Source of the DNA: Gymnothorax reevesii
Taxonomy: Eukaryota; Chordata; Actinopteri; Anguilliformes; Muraenidae
Length of the DNA: 64,000 bases
Direction of reading: 5' to 3'
Assembly: GCA_029721435.1 (NCBI GenBank)
Contig: CM056582.1
Coordinates: 38,956,611 to 39,020,610 of the forward strand
Position 1 is the first letter of the stretch. The number at the start of each line of letters is the position of its first letter. Below are positions 31,636-43,478 of the stretch, piece after piece. Under the pieces are notes generated by a model that was not told where the DNA came from, did no database searches, and worked only from the letters and a program-made list of their open reading frames with translations. The position numbers were made by a program, and so were the translations under genes.

Positions 31636-33021
31636 CACTCCTGAACAAAATCTTAAGACCAGGGAAAAAATTACAAGAATTCACATTTTACTCTGGTGAA
31701 TCATGACCAGGTTGTAAGTTGTGCATCAAAGTGCAAAAAGAATAAAAAGTAGGAAATTTATTGAAAAGTGTATTTAAACTGAAACAAGCTTTTCATCAGC
31801 TGATCTAAAGTTTAAGACCATGGCCTTAAAAAGTCAAAATCTATGCAAAAATCTGGCCTCCATGTCATTTTCCTTCATGCATTTGCACTGTCATGACCTC
31901 CTGATGGCAAAGGCAAAAAAGCTCTCTGACCTTGAACGTGGCAGGATTGTTGAGCTGCACGAGCAAGGCCTCTCGCAACGTGCCATCGCTGCCAAGGTTG
32001 GACGCAGTAAAACAGTGGTTTTTAAATTTCTTAAAAGATTCGGAGGGTTATGAGACAAAAAAATCAAGCGGTAGACCGAAAAAAATTTCACCTGCGCTAA
32101 GCCGGAGGATCCTACGGACTGTCCATGAAGACGCATGCCAATCTTCGACCCAGATTAAAGTCCTTACTGATGGTGACAGCAGCCCAATAACCATAAGATG
32201 GCATCCGCAAGAGAAGGGCTTTAAGAACAAAAAAACGGCTCCACAGGCCACACCTCCTCCCGCGCCACAAACTTTCGCCTTTGGACTTTGCAAGGGAGCA
32301 CCAAACATGGGACATTGAGAGGTGGAAGAAGGTTTTATTCTCTGATGAGAAAAAATTTAACCTGGATGGTCCTGATGGATTACAACGTTACAGGCATGAC
32401 GAGGAGATCCCACCGGAGAGGGCCCACATCTGTGTGGTAATGATTGGGTCTTTCAACAGGACAACGCTACAGTTCACAACGCCCGCCTGATGAAGAACCT
32501 CCTCTAGGAGAGTAACGTCTCTCTTTTAGACCATCCTGCTAGTTCCCTTAATCTAAATCCCATTGAGAATGTTTGGGGATGGATGGCAAGGGAAGTTTAC
32601 AAAAACAGTCGTCAGTTCCAGACCATGGATGCACTCGTGAAGCCATCTTCACCACATGGAGCAATGTTCCCACCAGCCTCCTGGAAACCCTTGCATCAAG
32701 CATGTCTAAACTAATTTTTGAAGTGATCAACAAGAATGGTGGGGCTACTCACTACTGAAACCTTTTTTTTTTTTTTGCTCTTTTAGTTCTGTTTTTTTGT
32801 TTTTTGGGGCTATGGTCTTAAACTTTTGATCAGCTGATGAACAGCCTGTTTCAGTTTAATTACAGTTTTCAATAAATTGCCTTCTTTTTGTTCTTTGTCT
32901 CTTGCTCCAGTTTGTTCTTTTTGCACTTTGAAGCACCACTTACAACCTGGTTATGATTCACCATTGCAAAATGTGTATTCTTGTAATTTTTTCCCCGGTC
33001 CTAAGATTTTGTTCAGGAGTG
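31636..33021 (+). mobile_element. Tc1-like transposon T3 inserted in LINE 2 (copy 1)
   Basis: Termini CACTCCTGAACAAAATCTTA and complement are flanked by TA on both sides. Second-level inverted blocks near 31785-31825 and 32810-32860 (CATCAGCTGAT and TTTAAGACCAT) make the inverted repeats about 200 bp, the IR/DR-like layout of some fish Tc1 elements. Confidence 0.92.
31904..32758 (+). pseudogene. Tc1-like transposase pseudogene (T3 copy 1)
   Basis: The start MAKAKKLSDLERGRIVELH at 31904 leads into a helix-turn-helix (LSQRAIAAKVGRSKTVV). Frameshifts at about 32038 and 32215 follow. The catalytic part then shows [11 protein letters not shown] (first Asp), FQQDN after an internal deletion near 32440, a TAG near 32503, and LNPIENVWGW (third acidic residue). 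The C-terminus is KNGGATHY. It is shorter than the family norm because of the deletion before the second Asp motif. The neighbouring duplicate carries the same lesions. Confidence 0.88.
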
Positions 33022-33730
33022 TATTTAAAGACCTCAATCCAATTACCCCTGAGTCTCCTTTTCCTAAGACTAAAGAGATTAAGGATCTTCAGCCTCTTCT
33101 CATAGCTTTCATCTTTTATACCTGGAATAAGCTTAATGGCTCTTCTCTGAACTTTCTCTAGAGCCTCTATATCTTTCTTTAAGTATAGTCCTCAGAACTA
33201 TGCACAATACTCCAAATGTGGTCTGAAGAATGTGTAGTGCAAACCTTCTTCGATTTTTACTGAATAATTTTGGCAATGTATCCCAGCATCCGATTGGCTT
33301 TTTTAACTGCTATGGCACAATGTCTAGAGCCTGTGAGGGTTTGGTCAACAATCACTCCCAGATCTTTCTTGTGTACAGCACATTTCAGTTTTAAACCTCC
33401 CATGAAGTAATCCCGTCTAATGTTTTTATTACCTACAACTTTACATTTTGCTACATTAAATTTAATTTGCCACATTTCTGCCCAATTCTGGATTCAATCC
33501 AAATCATCCTGAATCGCTTTAGTGGACCATAAACTCTTTGCCAAACCCCCCAATTTAGTATCATCTGCAAATTTAACCAATCTGCTCTCAATATTACTAT
33601 AAAGGTCATTAGATGAGGAACAGCAGGGGCCCCAACACCGATCCTTGGGGGATGGCACTCCCCACCATACCTAGCTCAGATGAGATACCAGAGGGCTAGC
33701 TATGGTGGCGAAGTCTCGCATGTAGCGCCG

Positions 33731-34423
33731 CTAGTAGCTAGCCAGCCCCAGGAAGCTACGCAGCTCGCCCACGTCCGCCGGTGTTTGCCACTCTGACACT
33801 GCAGTTACCTTAACCGGGTCGCTCGCCGCCCCTCGTTCGCTTACGAGGTGCCCCAGGAAGGCCGTCTCCCTCCGGAGAAGCTGGCACTTCCGGGGATTCA
33901 ACCGTAACCCAGCCAGTGGAATTGCAGTAAACACCTCATTTAGATTCTCGAGGGCTTGCTCAAAGTTGCTGGCGTGCACCAAGAGGTCGTCTAGGTACAC
34001 GACACAGCGACTTCGAGGGACGGTCGACAGCACTCTTTCCATGAGCCGTTCAAAGGTCGCCGGAGCGTTGCAAAGGCCGAACGGCATTACCCGAAAATGC
34101 CACAATCCACCCCCTATGCTGAAGGCAGTCTTACCTTTAGCACTAGGAGCTAGCCTTACTTGCCAGTATCCACTGCGGAGGTCCAGCGAGCTGAGCCAAC
34201 TGGATCCCGCGATGTGGTCTAGCGCTTCGTCAATGCGTGGTAGAGGATAGGCGTCTTTACGGGTAACGGCATTAGGTTGCCGATAGTCAACACAAAACCG
34301 CCACTCTCCATTTTTTTTACGCACCAGTACAGCAAGTGCCACCCACGGGCTGCCTGAGGGCTCTATGACACCAGCTGCAGCCATCTCTCTCACCTTCTCC
34401 TCCGCTACCAGCCGCTTGGACAA
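33731..34423 (-). pseudogene. Reverse transcriptase of Gypsy B (copy 2)
   Basis: Same as 25798-26490, with Lys for Thr and Arg for Cys at two positions (VTRKDAYPLP, SLDLRSGYWQV). The second restores the residue usual in Gypsy RTs, so this copy is closer to the ancestor there. The in-frame TAG at the end and the 10-bp duplication upstream are shared. Confidence 0.87.
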
Positions 34424-34551
34424 TGATAACTGATGGGGGCGCAGGCGAATAGGTGCGAATAGGCATCACCAGTGTCAATGGTGTGCTGCACCAAATCTGT
34501 CTGAGTGCATTCCTCATCGCGCACTGTGAAAAGGTCCACGTTATCAGTCAA

Positions 34552-36063
34552 CTAGCGGTACAGTTGCTGGCACTGAGAAGGGGCGAGTCCACTGCAGCTG
34601 CGTCGCCATAGCTCGCGGACGGCCTCAGCCGTCTCGGCTGAGGGTGAGGCAGGGCATGAAGAAGGAGACTGGCGGACGTTGGCGGGGCTGCTCCCGGGGC
34701 CGGCACGCTGGATAGGGGGCCGGCTAGCGTGCTGCATGGGCGCTGGTGGGCTAGCTAGCAGGTCGGCGGGGGGCCGTGTGTTGGCTGTGTAGGCCCGGTG
34801 AGCTCTTCTTGCCGCCCGCTTTCTTTTTGCAGCTCGGTGCAATGGAACTGTGGTTTGGCCGTCCAGTCGGCAGTCTAGGTACAGCCCACCGGCTGCACCT
34901 AGCCGGCCCACCCGCGGTAACGCACCTTGCTCATCCGCCCTAAAAAGGGCAGAAAGGGAATTTTGCTCGTCCGCCCTTACAAGGGCAGAACGGAACTTTT
35001 GCTCATCCGCCCTCACAAGGGCAGTATGATGTTCAGCTAGAGGTGAGGGTGGGGCCGGGCTAGGTTCAGGTTCTGCAGGCTGCACACAACTGGGGAGGAT
35101 GGCTACTGGGGGCGGCGGGCAAACTCACAGCTCCGCCCCCGACTCTGGGAGCTGGGGCTCCCTTGGCTTTGGGGCTGGCGCTGTGCAGTCCCGTGCAATA
35201 TGGCCCCTCTCGTCGCACCGGAAACAGCGCCGCTCGTCACGGCGGTTGCGGCGATGTTGTTGTGCCTGACTGGGGGTGTGAGCCTGCCTCACTTGCTCCT
35301 CTTCCTCTTCCGGAGCCACTTTGCGTATTTGTAGGCGTGACTCCCATGGGCTTGTCGCCGTCACTTCCTTCATGAAGTCTTCTACTCTTTCGGCCTGTAG
35401 AAGGGCTTCATTGAGCGTCTAGGGCGTGGTCAGCATAACGTGGTGCCTCAGTTGTTCTGGGGTGAGAGCCTGCAGGAAGCTGTGCAGCGCTAGCTCATCT
35501 TGCTCACGCGTCCCGAATGTGGGGTAGCCTTGGTGGGCGTGGAAGCGCAGGTCGACGGCTACGGCCCCCCACTGTTCCCCCGTTTGGCGGCGGCGAAGAA
35601 GCAGCTTCTGGCGGTGTAACCGGGTGGACTGGAGCTGCCCGTATCGCCTTTCTAACGCTTTGGTTAGCGAAGCTAGGCTAGTCTGTTCAGTTGGGTCGAG
35701 ATCGAGTAGCGTTTGAAGTGCTGGATCTTCCAGGGCTAGCGCCAGATAGGTTGCTGCCTCGCCGTCCGTCCACCCACAGCACTGGGCCGCCAGTAGCAGC
35801 TGAGCCTGGTAGGGCTCCCAGGGCGCTGTGCCGCTAAACCGGGGTAGCTTCACTCCCTTCCGTGGTTCCGGCGCCCCCTCTCTCTCAGCTGCCGCCGTCG
35901 CTGCTGCTGTAGGAGCTCGTGCGGGACGAGGTTCGCACCTTCCCTCCGGTGTACACAGCCCTTTTGTTTGGCTCCTGCTCCCCGCGGCTCTGTCCGCTTT
36001 CGCATGCAGCCCCGTCTTCAGGTCTCCCTTGAGGCGTGCGATCTCACGACGGATTTCTTCGAA
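34552..36063 (-). pseudogene. Gag of Gypsy B (copy 2)
   Basis: Identical in layout to the first copy, with the same two in-frame stops and the CCHC knuckle near 35203-35244. One Pro-to-Leu change lies in the linker near 35035. Confidence 0.82.
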
Positions 36064-36081
36064 TCCCACTTCTGACACCAA

Positions 36082-36381
36082 TGTAGTGGTCTCGCTACTG
36101 AAGGACTGGGACTGAGGCAGGAATAGCGGTTCTCGCATCGCCCTGGGCGGGCTTTGTTTTATTTGCTGGGCCGTTTCCTCAAAGCTCCCCAACAGACTCA
36201 TTTCTTTGACAACACAAAACATTAACAACACTTTCTCATGCTGGCAACTCAGCCCTCGGATACCCCCCACCCCGGACCTGATTGGCTCTTTCTCCCTCCC
36301 CAGGTGCAGCCAATAGCGATACTCCGCTGTTTTTAAGTTTCACTTTAACTGGCAAACACGAACTGGGGCAGGATCGCCACA
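36082..36381 (-). repeat. 5' LTR of Gypsy B (copy 2)
   Basis: Duplicate of 28149-28448 with the same internal deletion. Confidence 0.93.
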
Positions 36382-36822
36382 ATATTTACCAACAGGAATG
36401 GTTAAATGATGTACGTTCTTCAAGTAGTATTAGTTATTATTCTGACTTCAAAATATATATCAAACCTGAATTGTATTTATCTTCTTTGCCAACTCACTTG
36501 CGTAGAACTGTAACCATGTTTAGATGTAATGGGCAAAATTTTAAGATAAAAGTTGCAAGATTTTCCAAACAACCACTTGATGAAATTACCTCATGGATTT
36601 ATTGTAACTTAACAGAAGATGAATATCATGTACTTCTAGAATGCCCTCAATATTCAGCTCTAAGAAATAAGTTCCTGCCTTTATATCTATGTAGACAACC
36701 AACAAGAGAAAAGGTCATTACTATTTTAACAACAGATGATGTGAACTTAATATATAAAACAGCATTATTTACATGTATATCTCAATTACAGCCTGCAAGC
36801 TCATTCGTTCTTAGGCGATAAT
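36382..36822 (+). pseudogene. LINE 1 ORF2 C-terminal end (copy 2)
   Basis: Duplicate of 28449-28889 with one Ser-to-Arg change. It is detached from the rest of LINE 1 by the duplication. Confidence 0.83.
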
Positions 36823-36861
36823 CGCCTAAGAATGAATGAGCTTGCAGGCTGTAATTGAGAT
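36779..36861. repeat. Palindrome, 41-bp arms, one mismatch
   Basis: Duplicate of 28846-28928. One C-to-T change in the right arm (AAGAATGAATGAG) breaks a single pair. Confidence 0.96.
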
Positions 36862-37022
36862 TGATATTGTTTGTTTGTATATGTTGTCTATGCGGTACTA
36901 CATGGTAGCGCTGGTACTATTTATAGGTACTTTACACTGTACTCTTGGCCTTCGGGTCTTATATACGAATAAATAGAGCAAAGCAAAGTAATTACATTAT
37001 ATTCAATTCTATATGTGGTATA

Positions 37023-37237
37023 AAAAAGTGTTCCCCAACCCTCTCCTGGACGCCCTCCTGTCCTGCTTGTTTTAGATCTCTCCCTGCTCCAGCACAGGTG
37101 ATTCAAATGATCAGGCTGTCATCAATCAGCTTTAGGGGGTGATTAACGAGCTGATCATTTGAATCACCTGTGCTGAAGCAGGGAGAAATCTAAAGCATGC
37201 AGGACAGGTGGGCCTCCAGGAGAGATTTTGGGGAACA
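37023..37237. mobile_element. hAT-type MITE (copy 2)
   Basis: Duplicate of 29090-29304, flanked by GTGGTATA. Confidence 0.85.
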
Positions 37238-37301
37238 GTGGTATAAAATAAAATGCCCTCGTAAGGTCTGACAAACTACCATTAAGACAGTAGTAGTAAA
37301 G

Positions 37302-37399
37302 CATACCATACCATACCATACCATACCATACCATACCATACCATACCATAACATAACATAACATAACATAACATAACATAACATAACATAACATAACAT
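37302..37399. repeat. Pentanucleotide microsatellite (copy 2)
   Basis: Shorter overall than copy 1 (98 versus 113 bp) but with more CATAC and fewer CATAA units. The tract has therefore changed in both length and composition since the duplication. Confidence 0.93.
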
Positions 37400-37485
37400 G
37401 AATGGCAAAAAAAGGCCTTTCAGCCCAACTATGCTCAGCAGTTTCTTTATACTATTGTGAATATATCCCTTCAGATACTCAATGG

Positions 37486-39312
37486 GCTCTAATTTCCTGG
37501 CGCAGCGAAGGTGGCGAAGCGTGGCACAGCCCACGCAGTGGTAATTTCGCCCGGCGCAGCCCGCGCAATGGTAATTTCGTGAGGTGCAACACCGTGCGCA
37601 GACAAACATGCGCCGAGATGGGTGTGGCGGCATAGTAGGGGGTAGAAAAGGGGGGTTTTTTTCGTAGAAAAAGTCTTCGCTGCAGTTGCGCAGAAAGCTC
37701 GCCAGCTCCAACCTGGTTCACTTCCTGTGCAGTGGTAATTTGCTGTGCGCACACGTCACCGAAACCTCACAGGCAGGTTTCCAGAATGTCAGGCACATTT
37801 CAATACAGTCAATAATTACAGCAACCACAGTTTAATGTAACTATCTGAATCAGCACATAAATTATAGTATCCATATCGATTGTCCTGATGTCAGATCAAA
37901 GGCGGCTGGCACGCGTGATGGAAACTCGACCTGACTTAATCAACGCAACTGAATCAATGATGCAAATTAACGACTTCACACCTTTCTCAGCCAACCACAA
38001 ACTGCCTCGGCATCAGGCAGTGCGTATATAATGCTTCCGCTCCATGCTCGGTAAAAGCCGCTTGCACACTGGACGCGAAACAAATTTTTTGCACGACTGA
38101 TTACAGTCAAAGTCAATGCAAAGAGCTATCGACTTTTCTTGGTCTTTTTATTCGTCTGTTTTCTTCCTTTGAAGATAGTCAACAGTCTTTATTCGGCCTT
38201 TCCATTAGTCAGATGGATCGAACAGATTCACGCTTTATTTCCACAGCAGAGATAATATAGTGTTTGCAATCAGGTAGCAAATCAATTTCATGACCATTGA
38301 CAGTGTGAAGAAATTATCGCATGCACGATCAAGACTGTCCGACGCGAAATGCAAAATACTCCATGTCCGGCACCCAGCAAAAAATAGAAGTATTGATATG
38401 AGAACAGATTTATAACGGAATAAAGAATAAAAATACATATACATCACCAACCAACAGAACATCCAAAAAAGATGACCTGCAGATAAATTAATCGCAGTGT
38501 TCGTTGGATGATCTGTTGTTAAAATGTTTCTTTTAATTCTTTATTTCGTTGTCAATCTGTTCTAATCGTCCTTTTTTTTTGGCTGTCAGACACGGAGGCA
38601 TTGTACATTGTCTCGCGCCAATGCGACTCACTTTATTGAGCAGAGCTTAAACGGAAACGTTGATAGAAATTCTCTGTACTCATCTTGAAGAACTGAGCCC
38701 TCTTATCAAAACATTCATGTTTCATATCTAAAAGAGTCAGTAGGTTTGAAGAAATTAAAAACAATAATAGACTGTCGGACACGGAGATATATTAAAACCC
38801 TGTCAGATTTTCGGACACAAGACACCGCTGTCAACGCAATCTGTTGAGGGAAAAATTCGTTTCGCGTCCAGTGTGCAAGCGGCTTAATAGTAGGCTGCTA
38901 TTATTGTCACTTAGGTTTTATCGGTTTTAATGGGGGAAAGGAATACAGCCGGATTGCTATGATCTCGTACTGAGTTAAGATCACAAATTGAAAATAAATG
39001 TGTAACGTATCTTGCATTGTTGTCCATGCATGTTAATCCCAAAATTTTAAGCAGCAACAGGCTGTAATAATAGGAACACGCTATCCATCGTTTCTCTTAC
39101 CAATGAGCAATATTTGACTCGGCTGTGTTATACCCAAACATGCCTTCTTTGCCAACTTGTGCTGGAAGGAGGGACAGAGGCGGGACAGAGGAGTACTTGC
39201 GCCAGGCTACACCGGGCACGGAATTGCAACATACGCCTGGACACACCCCGTTGGCGCAGCGCACCCCCCATTCGCCGCGCCTGCGCCTGGTCTACGAAAT
39301 TAGAGCCCAAAG
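37486..39312. mobile_element. Family D DNA element, copy 3
   Basis: Duplicate of 29568-31394, with the nested TAA-type MITE at 38056-38884. Confidence 0.75.
38056..38884. mobile_element. TAA-type MITE (copy 3)
   Basis: Duplicate of 30138-30966. Confidence 0.7.
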
Positions 39313-39553
39313 ACTCAATGGTATCTAGCTTTAAGTCAAGCCTGCTCTTGAAAACCCCCAAGGTCTCTGCCTCAACAATATGGTCAAGCAAGCTATTCCA
39401 CATTAAAATTAATCTTTGGGTGAAGAAATATTTCTGAATATCAGTGCTAAATTTATCTTTGGTCAACTTCCATTTGTGTGCACATCCAGTTCTACTCACA
39501 ACACTTAGTCGAAGGAATCCTACATAATTCACTTTGTTAATCCCTTTAACATA

Positions 39554-40938
39554 CACTCCTGAACAAAATCTTAAGACCAGGGAAAAAATTACAAGAATTC
39601 ACATTTTACTCTGGTGAATCATGACCAGGTTGTAAGTTGTGCATCAAAGTGCAAAAAGAATAAAAAGTAGGAAATTTATTGAAAAGTGTATTTAAACTGA
39701 AACAAGCTTTTCATCAGCTGATCTAAAGTTTAAGACCATGGCCTTAAAAAGTCAAAATCTATGCAAAAATCTGGCCTCCATGTCATTTTCCTTCATGCAT
39801 TTGCACTGTCATGACCTCCTGATGGCAAAGGCAAAAAAGCTCTCTGACCTTGAACGTGGCAGGATTGTTGAGCTGCACGAGCAAGGCCTCTCGCAACGTG
39901 CCATCGCTGCCAAGGTTGGACGCAGTAAAACAGTGGTTTTTAAATTTCTTAAAAGATTCGGAGGGTTATGAGACAAAAAAATCAAGCGGTAGACCGAAAA
40001 AAATTTCACCTGCGCTAAGCCAGAGGATCCTACGGACTGTCCATGAAGACGCATGCCAATCTTCGACCCAGATTAAAGTCCTTACTGATGGTGACAGCAG
40101 CCCAATAACCATAAGATGGCATCTGCAAGAGAAGGGCTTTAAGAACAAAAAAACGGCTCCACAGGCCACACCTCCTCCCGCGCCACAAACTTTCGCCTTT
40201 GGACTTTGCAAGGGAGCACCAAACATGGGACATTGAGAGGTGGAAGAAGGTTTTATTCTCTGATGAGAAAAAATTTAACCTGGATGGTCCTGATGGATTA
40301 CAACGTTACAGGCATGACGAGGAGATCCCACCGGAGAGGGCCCACATCTGTGTGGTAATGATTGGGTCTTTCAACAGGACAACGCTACAGTTCACAACGC
40401 CCGCCTGATGAAGAACCTCCTCTAGGAGAGTAACGTCTCTCTTTTAGACCATCCTGCTAGTTCCCTTAATCTAAATCCCATTGAGAATGTTTGGGGATGG
40501 ATGGCAAGGGAAGTTTACAAAAACAGTCGTCAGTTCCAGACCATGGATGCACTCGTGAAGCCATCTTCACCACATGGAGCAATGTTCCCACCAGCCTCCT
40601 GGAAACCCTTGCATCAAGCATGTCTAAACTAATTTTTGAAGTGATCAACAAGAATGGTGGGGCTACTCACTACTGAAACCTTTTTTTTTTTTTGCTCTTT
40701 TAGTTCTGTTTTTTTGTTTTTTGGGGCTATGGTCTTAAACTTTTGATCAGCTGATGAACAGCCTGTTTCAGTTTAATTACAGTTTTCAATAAATTGCCTT
40801 CTTTTTGTTCTTTGTCTCTTGCTCCAGTTTGTTCTTTTTGCACTTTGAAGCACCACTTACAACCTGGTTATGATTCACCATTGCAAAATGTGTATTCTTG
40901 TAATTTTTTCCCCGGTCCTAAGATTTTGTTCAGGAGTG
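39554..40938 (+). mobile_element. Tc1-like transposon T3 (copy 2)
   Basis: Duplicate of 31636-33021, flanked by TA. Confidence 0.92.
39822..40676 (+). pseudogene. Tc1-like transposase pseudogene (T3 copy 2)
   Basis: Same lesions as 31904-32758. It has a few substitutions (for example an Arg/Gln difference near 40021). Confidence 0.88.
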
Positions 40939-41173
40939 TATTTAAAGACCTCAATCCAATTACCCCTGAGTCTCCTTTTCCTAAGACTAAAGAGATTAAG
41001 GATCTTCAGCCTCTTCTCATAGCTTTCATCTTTTATACCTGGAATAAGCTTAATGGCTCTTCTCTGAACTTTCTCTAGAGCCTCTATATCTTTCTTTAAG
41101 TATAGTCCTCAGAACTATGCACAATACTCCAAATGTGGTCTGAAGAATGTGTAGTGCAAACCTTCTTCGATTT

Positions 41174-42272
41174 TTACTGAATAATTTTGGCAATGTATCC
41201 CAGCATCCGATTGGCTTTTTTAACTGCTACGGCACAATGTCTAGAGCCTGTGAGGGTTTGGTCAACAATCACTCCCAGATCTTTCTTGTGTACAGCACAT
41301 TTCAGTTTTAAACCTCCCATGAAGTAATCCCGTCTAATGTTTTTATTACCTACAACTTTACATTTTGCTACATTAAATTTCATTTGCCACATTTCTGCCC
41401 AATTCTGGATTCAATCCAAATCATCCTGAATCACTTTAGTGGACCATAAACTATTTGCCAAACCCCCCAATTTAGTATCATCTGCAAATTTAACCAATCT
41501 GCTCTCAATATTACTATCAAGGTCATTAGATGAGGAACAGCAGGGGCCCCAACACCGATCCTTGGGGATGGCACTCCCCACCATACCTAGCTCAGATGAG
41601 ATACCACTGACCCCCACTCTTTGTGTTCTGTCCTGTAACCAGTTTTGAATCCACTCCAGAATACCTCCTGTAACATTAATGGAGCTCAATTCAAAAATTA
41701 GTTTCTTATGCGGTACTGTATCGAATGCTCTCTGAAAATCCAAGTATATGATGTCATAAGCCCTGCTCTGGTCATAAGTCCTGGTGGCCTCTTCAAAAAG
41801 TTCCAGAAAGTTTGTCAGGCATGACCTTCCCTCACGAAAACCATGTTGGCTATCCCTCAAGATGCTGTTACGTTCAAGAAATAAGTCCAGTTTATCTTTT
41901 ATGATAGATTCCAATATTTCGCACGCAATGCAAGTTAAACTGACTGGCCTGTAATTTCCTGGCTCAGTACGGTCCCCTTTCTTATAATTTGGTATTATAT
42001 TGCCCTGTTTCCAATCATTTGGTATTTCTCCAGTTTCTAAAGACCGCCTGAAGTTGGTGGATAGCGGCTAAAAGATGATCTCACCAACTTCCCTGAGCAC
42101 TCTAGGATATAAGCCATCAGGACCCGCCGCCTTATCTGCCTTTAGTTTATGGAACTTGTCTAATACTTTGTTATCTCTAACCTCAATTTCCGCTAAATAA
42201 CCTTGAGCATTTAACATGCCATCTGGCCAAATAAAGACCCCCTCTGAGGTTAAATTCTCAACAAAGTAACTA
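41174..42272 (-). pseudogene. LINE 2 reverse transcriptase
   Basis: The RT palm is open at 41411-41914: HGFREGRSCLTNFLELFEE, YLDFQRAFDTVPHKKL (first catalytic Asp), ILEWIQNWL, and KFADDTKLGG with the catalytic pair. A deletion between VGSAIPKDRCWGP and the FADD region shortens the normal VPQGSVLGP-LF segment. Upstream (41915-42272) the expected RT N-terminal segments (for example a DGLYPRVL-like run) are readable only with frame changes. The thumb (GLKLKCAVHKKDLGVIVDQ) is at 41174-41392. Non-functional. Confidence 0.85.
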
Positions 42273-42274
42273 TT

Positions 42275-43438
42275 TTAGGCAGCTGCAATATCCTTGTTAT
42301 CAAATAGCAGCGATCCGTTTTTATTCTTTATGCACTTAACCTGCTCTTTAATTTTCCTTTTTCTGCTACAGTACTGAAAGACGTACTTCGGGTTAGTTTT
42401 TGCCCCCTCAGCAATTTGTCTTTCATACAGTCTTCTAGCATTCCTCAGCTCTTTTTTGACCACAGCGTGCATTTTACAGTATTCAGCCTTAGTATTCTCA
42501 TTGTTATCCTTTATGTAAATCTTATAAAGATTCCTCTTTTCCCTCAAAATCCTATTAATACTTTTGGTCATCCACTGAGGATTCTGCTTTTTCAGCTTAC
42601 TTTTATACACCTTTGGAATGAATCTGCATTGTGATTCAAGTAAAACCCCCTTAAATCTTTCCCACGTCTCATTTACGGACTCAGTCCAGGAGTGTTTCCC
42701 ATTTTATTTCACTTAGATATGAGCGCATCTTGTCAAAGTTTGCTCGCGTAAAATATAAAATTTTTGTTTTTGAATACACCGTTTTAACTTCCCATGAAAC
42801 ATCAAAATTAACAGCAGGGTGATCACTTGTCCCAAGGGACTCCAGTACCTCAACATTGCTAATTCTATCTGGGTCTTTACAGAGCACTAAGTCTAAAATT
42901 GCCTTCTCTCTTGTCGGTTTATTAACATACTGCACCAAGAAATAATCATTTATAACATCTAGAAATTCTTTCTCTCCCATACCATGTCCTTTCACCATTT
43001 CCCAATTGATACCAGGATAATTTAAGTCTCCTATAATAATAGTCCACCTCTACAAGCTTGCGTAATCCTCCTAAAAATCATTTCATTTCCTGTACTGTCC
43101 AAAGCTGGTGGTCGATAACATACTCCTATGTTTAAACCGGTCTCGTGTTTGCCAATGAGCCTGACCCAGATATCTTCACAGGGCAAGGAGTGTTCAATTT
43201 CGAGAATTTCCTGTACATTTATGTTTTCATTCACATAGATTGCTTTGCCCCCTCCTCGCTTATTGTATCTATCCTTCCTAAAGAGCTTATAACATTCTTT
43301 ATTATATTCATCTCCATCCTCTTTGCTAAGCCATGTCTCTGTAATCCCAACTATGTCATAGCCCTAACTAATTATAACAGCCTCAAGCTCAGGAAATTTA
43401 TTTTTTATGCTTCTTGCATTTAAGTAAAAACATTTCAG
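42275..43438 (-). pseudogene. LINE 2 endonuclease and linker
   Basis: On the - strand the domain begins with FYLNARSIKNKFPELE near 43430, then DIVGITETWLSK, a GGGKAIYV segment, IGVCYRPPALDS (43031-43234), LVLCKDPDRISNVEVLESLGTSDHPAVNF (42681-42998) and the Lys/Arg-rich linker (42275-42610). The ET and SDH catalytic motifs are retained. Two frameshifts and short losses (around 43020-43030 and 42620-42680) interrupt it. The start in mid-domain shows the copy is 5'-truncated. Confidence 0.83.
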
Positions 43439-43478
43439 GTTATTACTAATGCTCTGAAATGTTTTTACTTAAATGCAA
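43414..43478. repeat. 25-bp perfect inverted repeat at the 5' end of LINE 2
   Basis: 43414-43438 and 43454-43478 are exact reverse complements separated by 15 bases. The left arm is LINE coding sequence and the right arm lies just outside it. Confidence 0.95.

Larger units (their letters stand above)
25758..33690 (+). repeat. Direct tandem segmental duplication, unit 1 (7933 bp)
   Basis: Matches 33691-41606 end to end at an offset of 7933, falling to 7918 after the microsatellite. Unit 1 starts inside the Gypsy B RNase H region and ends inside the LINE 2 RT. I noticed about 25 single-base differences plus the 15-bp microsatellite difference, about 0.3%. Confidence 0.97.
29369..33690 (-). mobile_element. 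LINE 2 (CR1-like), duplicated 3' part, copy 1
   Basis: This is the 3' part of the LINE that is complete to its own 5' end in copy 2. From right to left on the - strand it contains part of RT (KFADDTKLGG frame broken near 33580), the connection (GLKLKCAVHKKDLGVIVD, 33257-33475), then a Tc1 insertion (31636-33021), the C-terminal segment (FSTDIQKYFFTQRLILMWNS, 31395-31630), a family D insertion (29568-31394) and the final about 90 bp with the (TTATG)n tail. It is cut at 33690 by the duplication junction. Confidence 0.85.
33691..36381 (-). mobile_element. Gypsy B, duplicated 5' part (copy 2)
   Basis: This contains the RT fragment, Gag and 5' LTR, truncated inside pol by the duplication junction. 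There is no RNase H end, integrase or 3' LTR, so it could never have arisen by retrotransposition. Confidence 0.95.
33691..41606 (+). repeat. Direct tandem segmental duplication, unit 2 (7916 bp)
   Basis: The junction at 33690/33691 joins LINE 2 sequence (GAGATACCA) directly to Gypsy B sequence (GAGGGCTAGC). At most one base (A) is shared between the parental ends. Beyond 41606 LINE 2 continues normally. Confidence 0.97.
37302..43438 (-). mobile_element. LINE 2 (CR1-like), longest copy, 5' end preserved
   Basis: A non-LTR retrotransposon reading right to left: endonuclease (from about 43438), linker, RT, C-terminal segment and the (TTATG)n tail. It is interrupted by T3 (39554-40938) and family D (37486-39312). 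The RT signature YLDFQRAFDTVPH and KFADDTKLGG, and a 3' end reading GGGCTGAAAGGCC before the tail, resemble CR1-clade LINEs of fish. ORF1 is absent, so the copy is 5'-truncated. Its 5' end coincides with a 25-bp inverted repeat. Confidence 0.83.
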
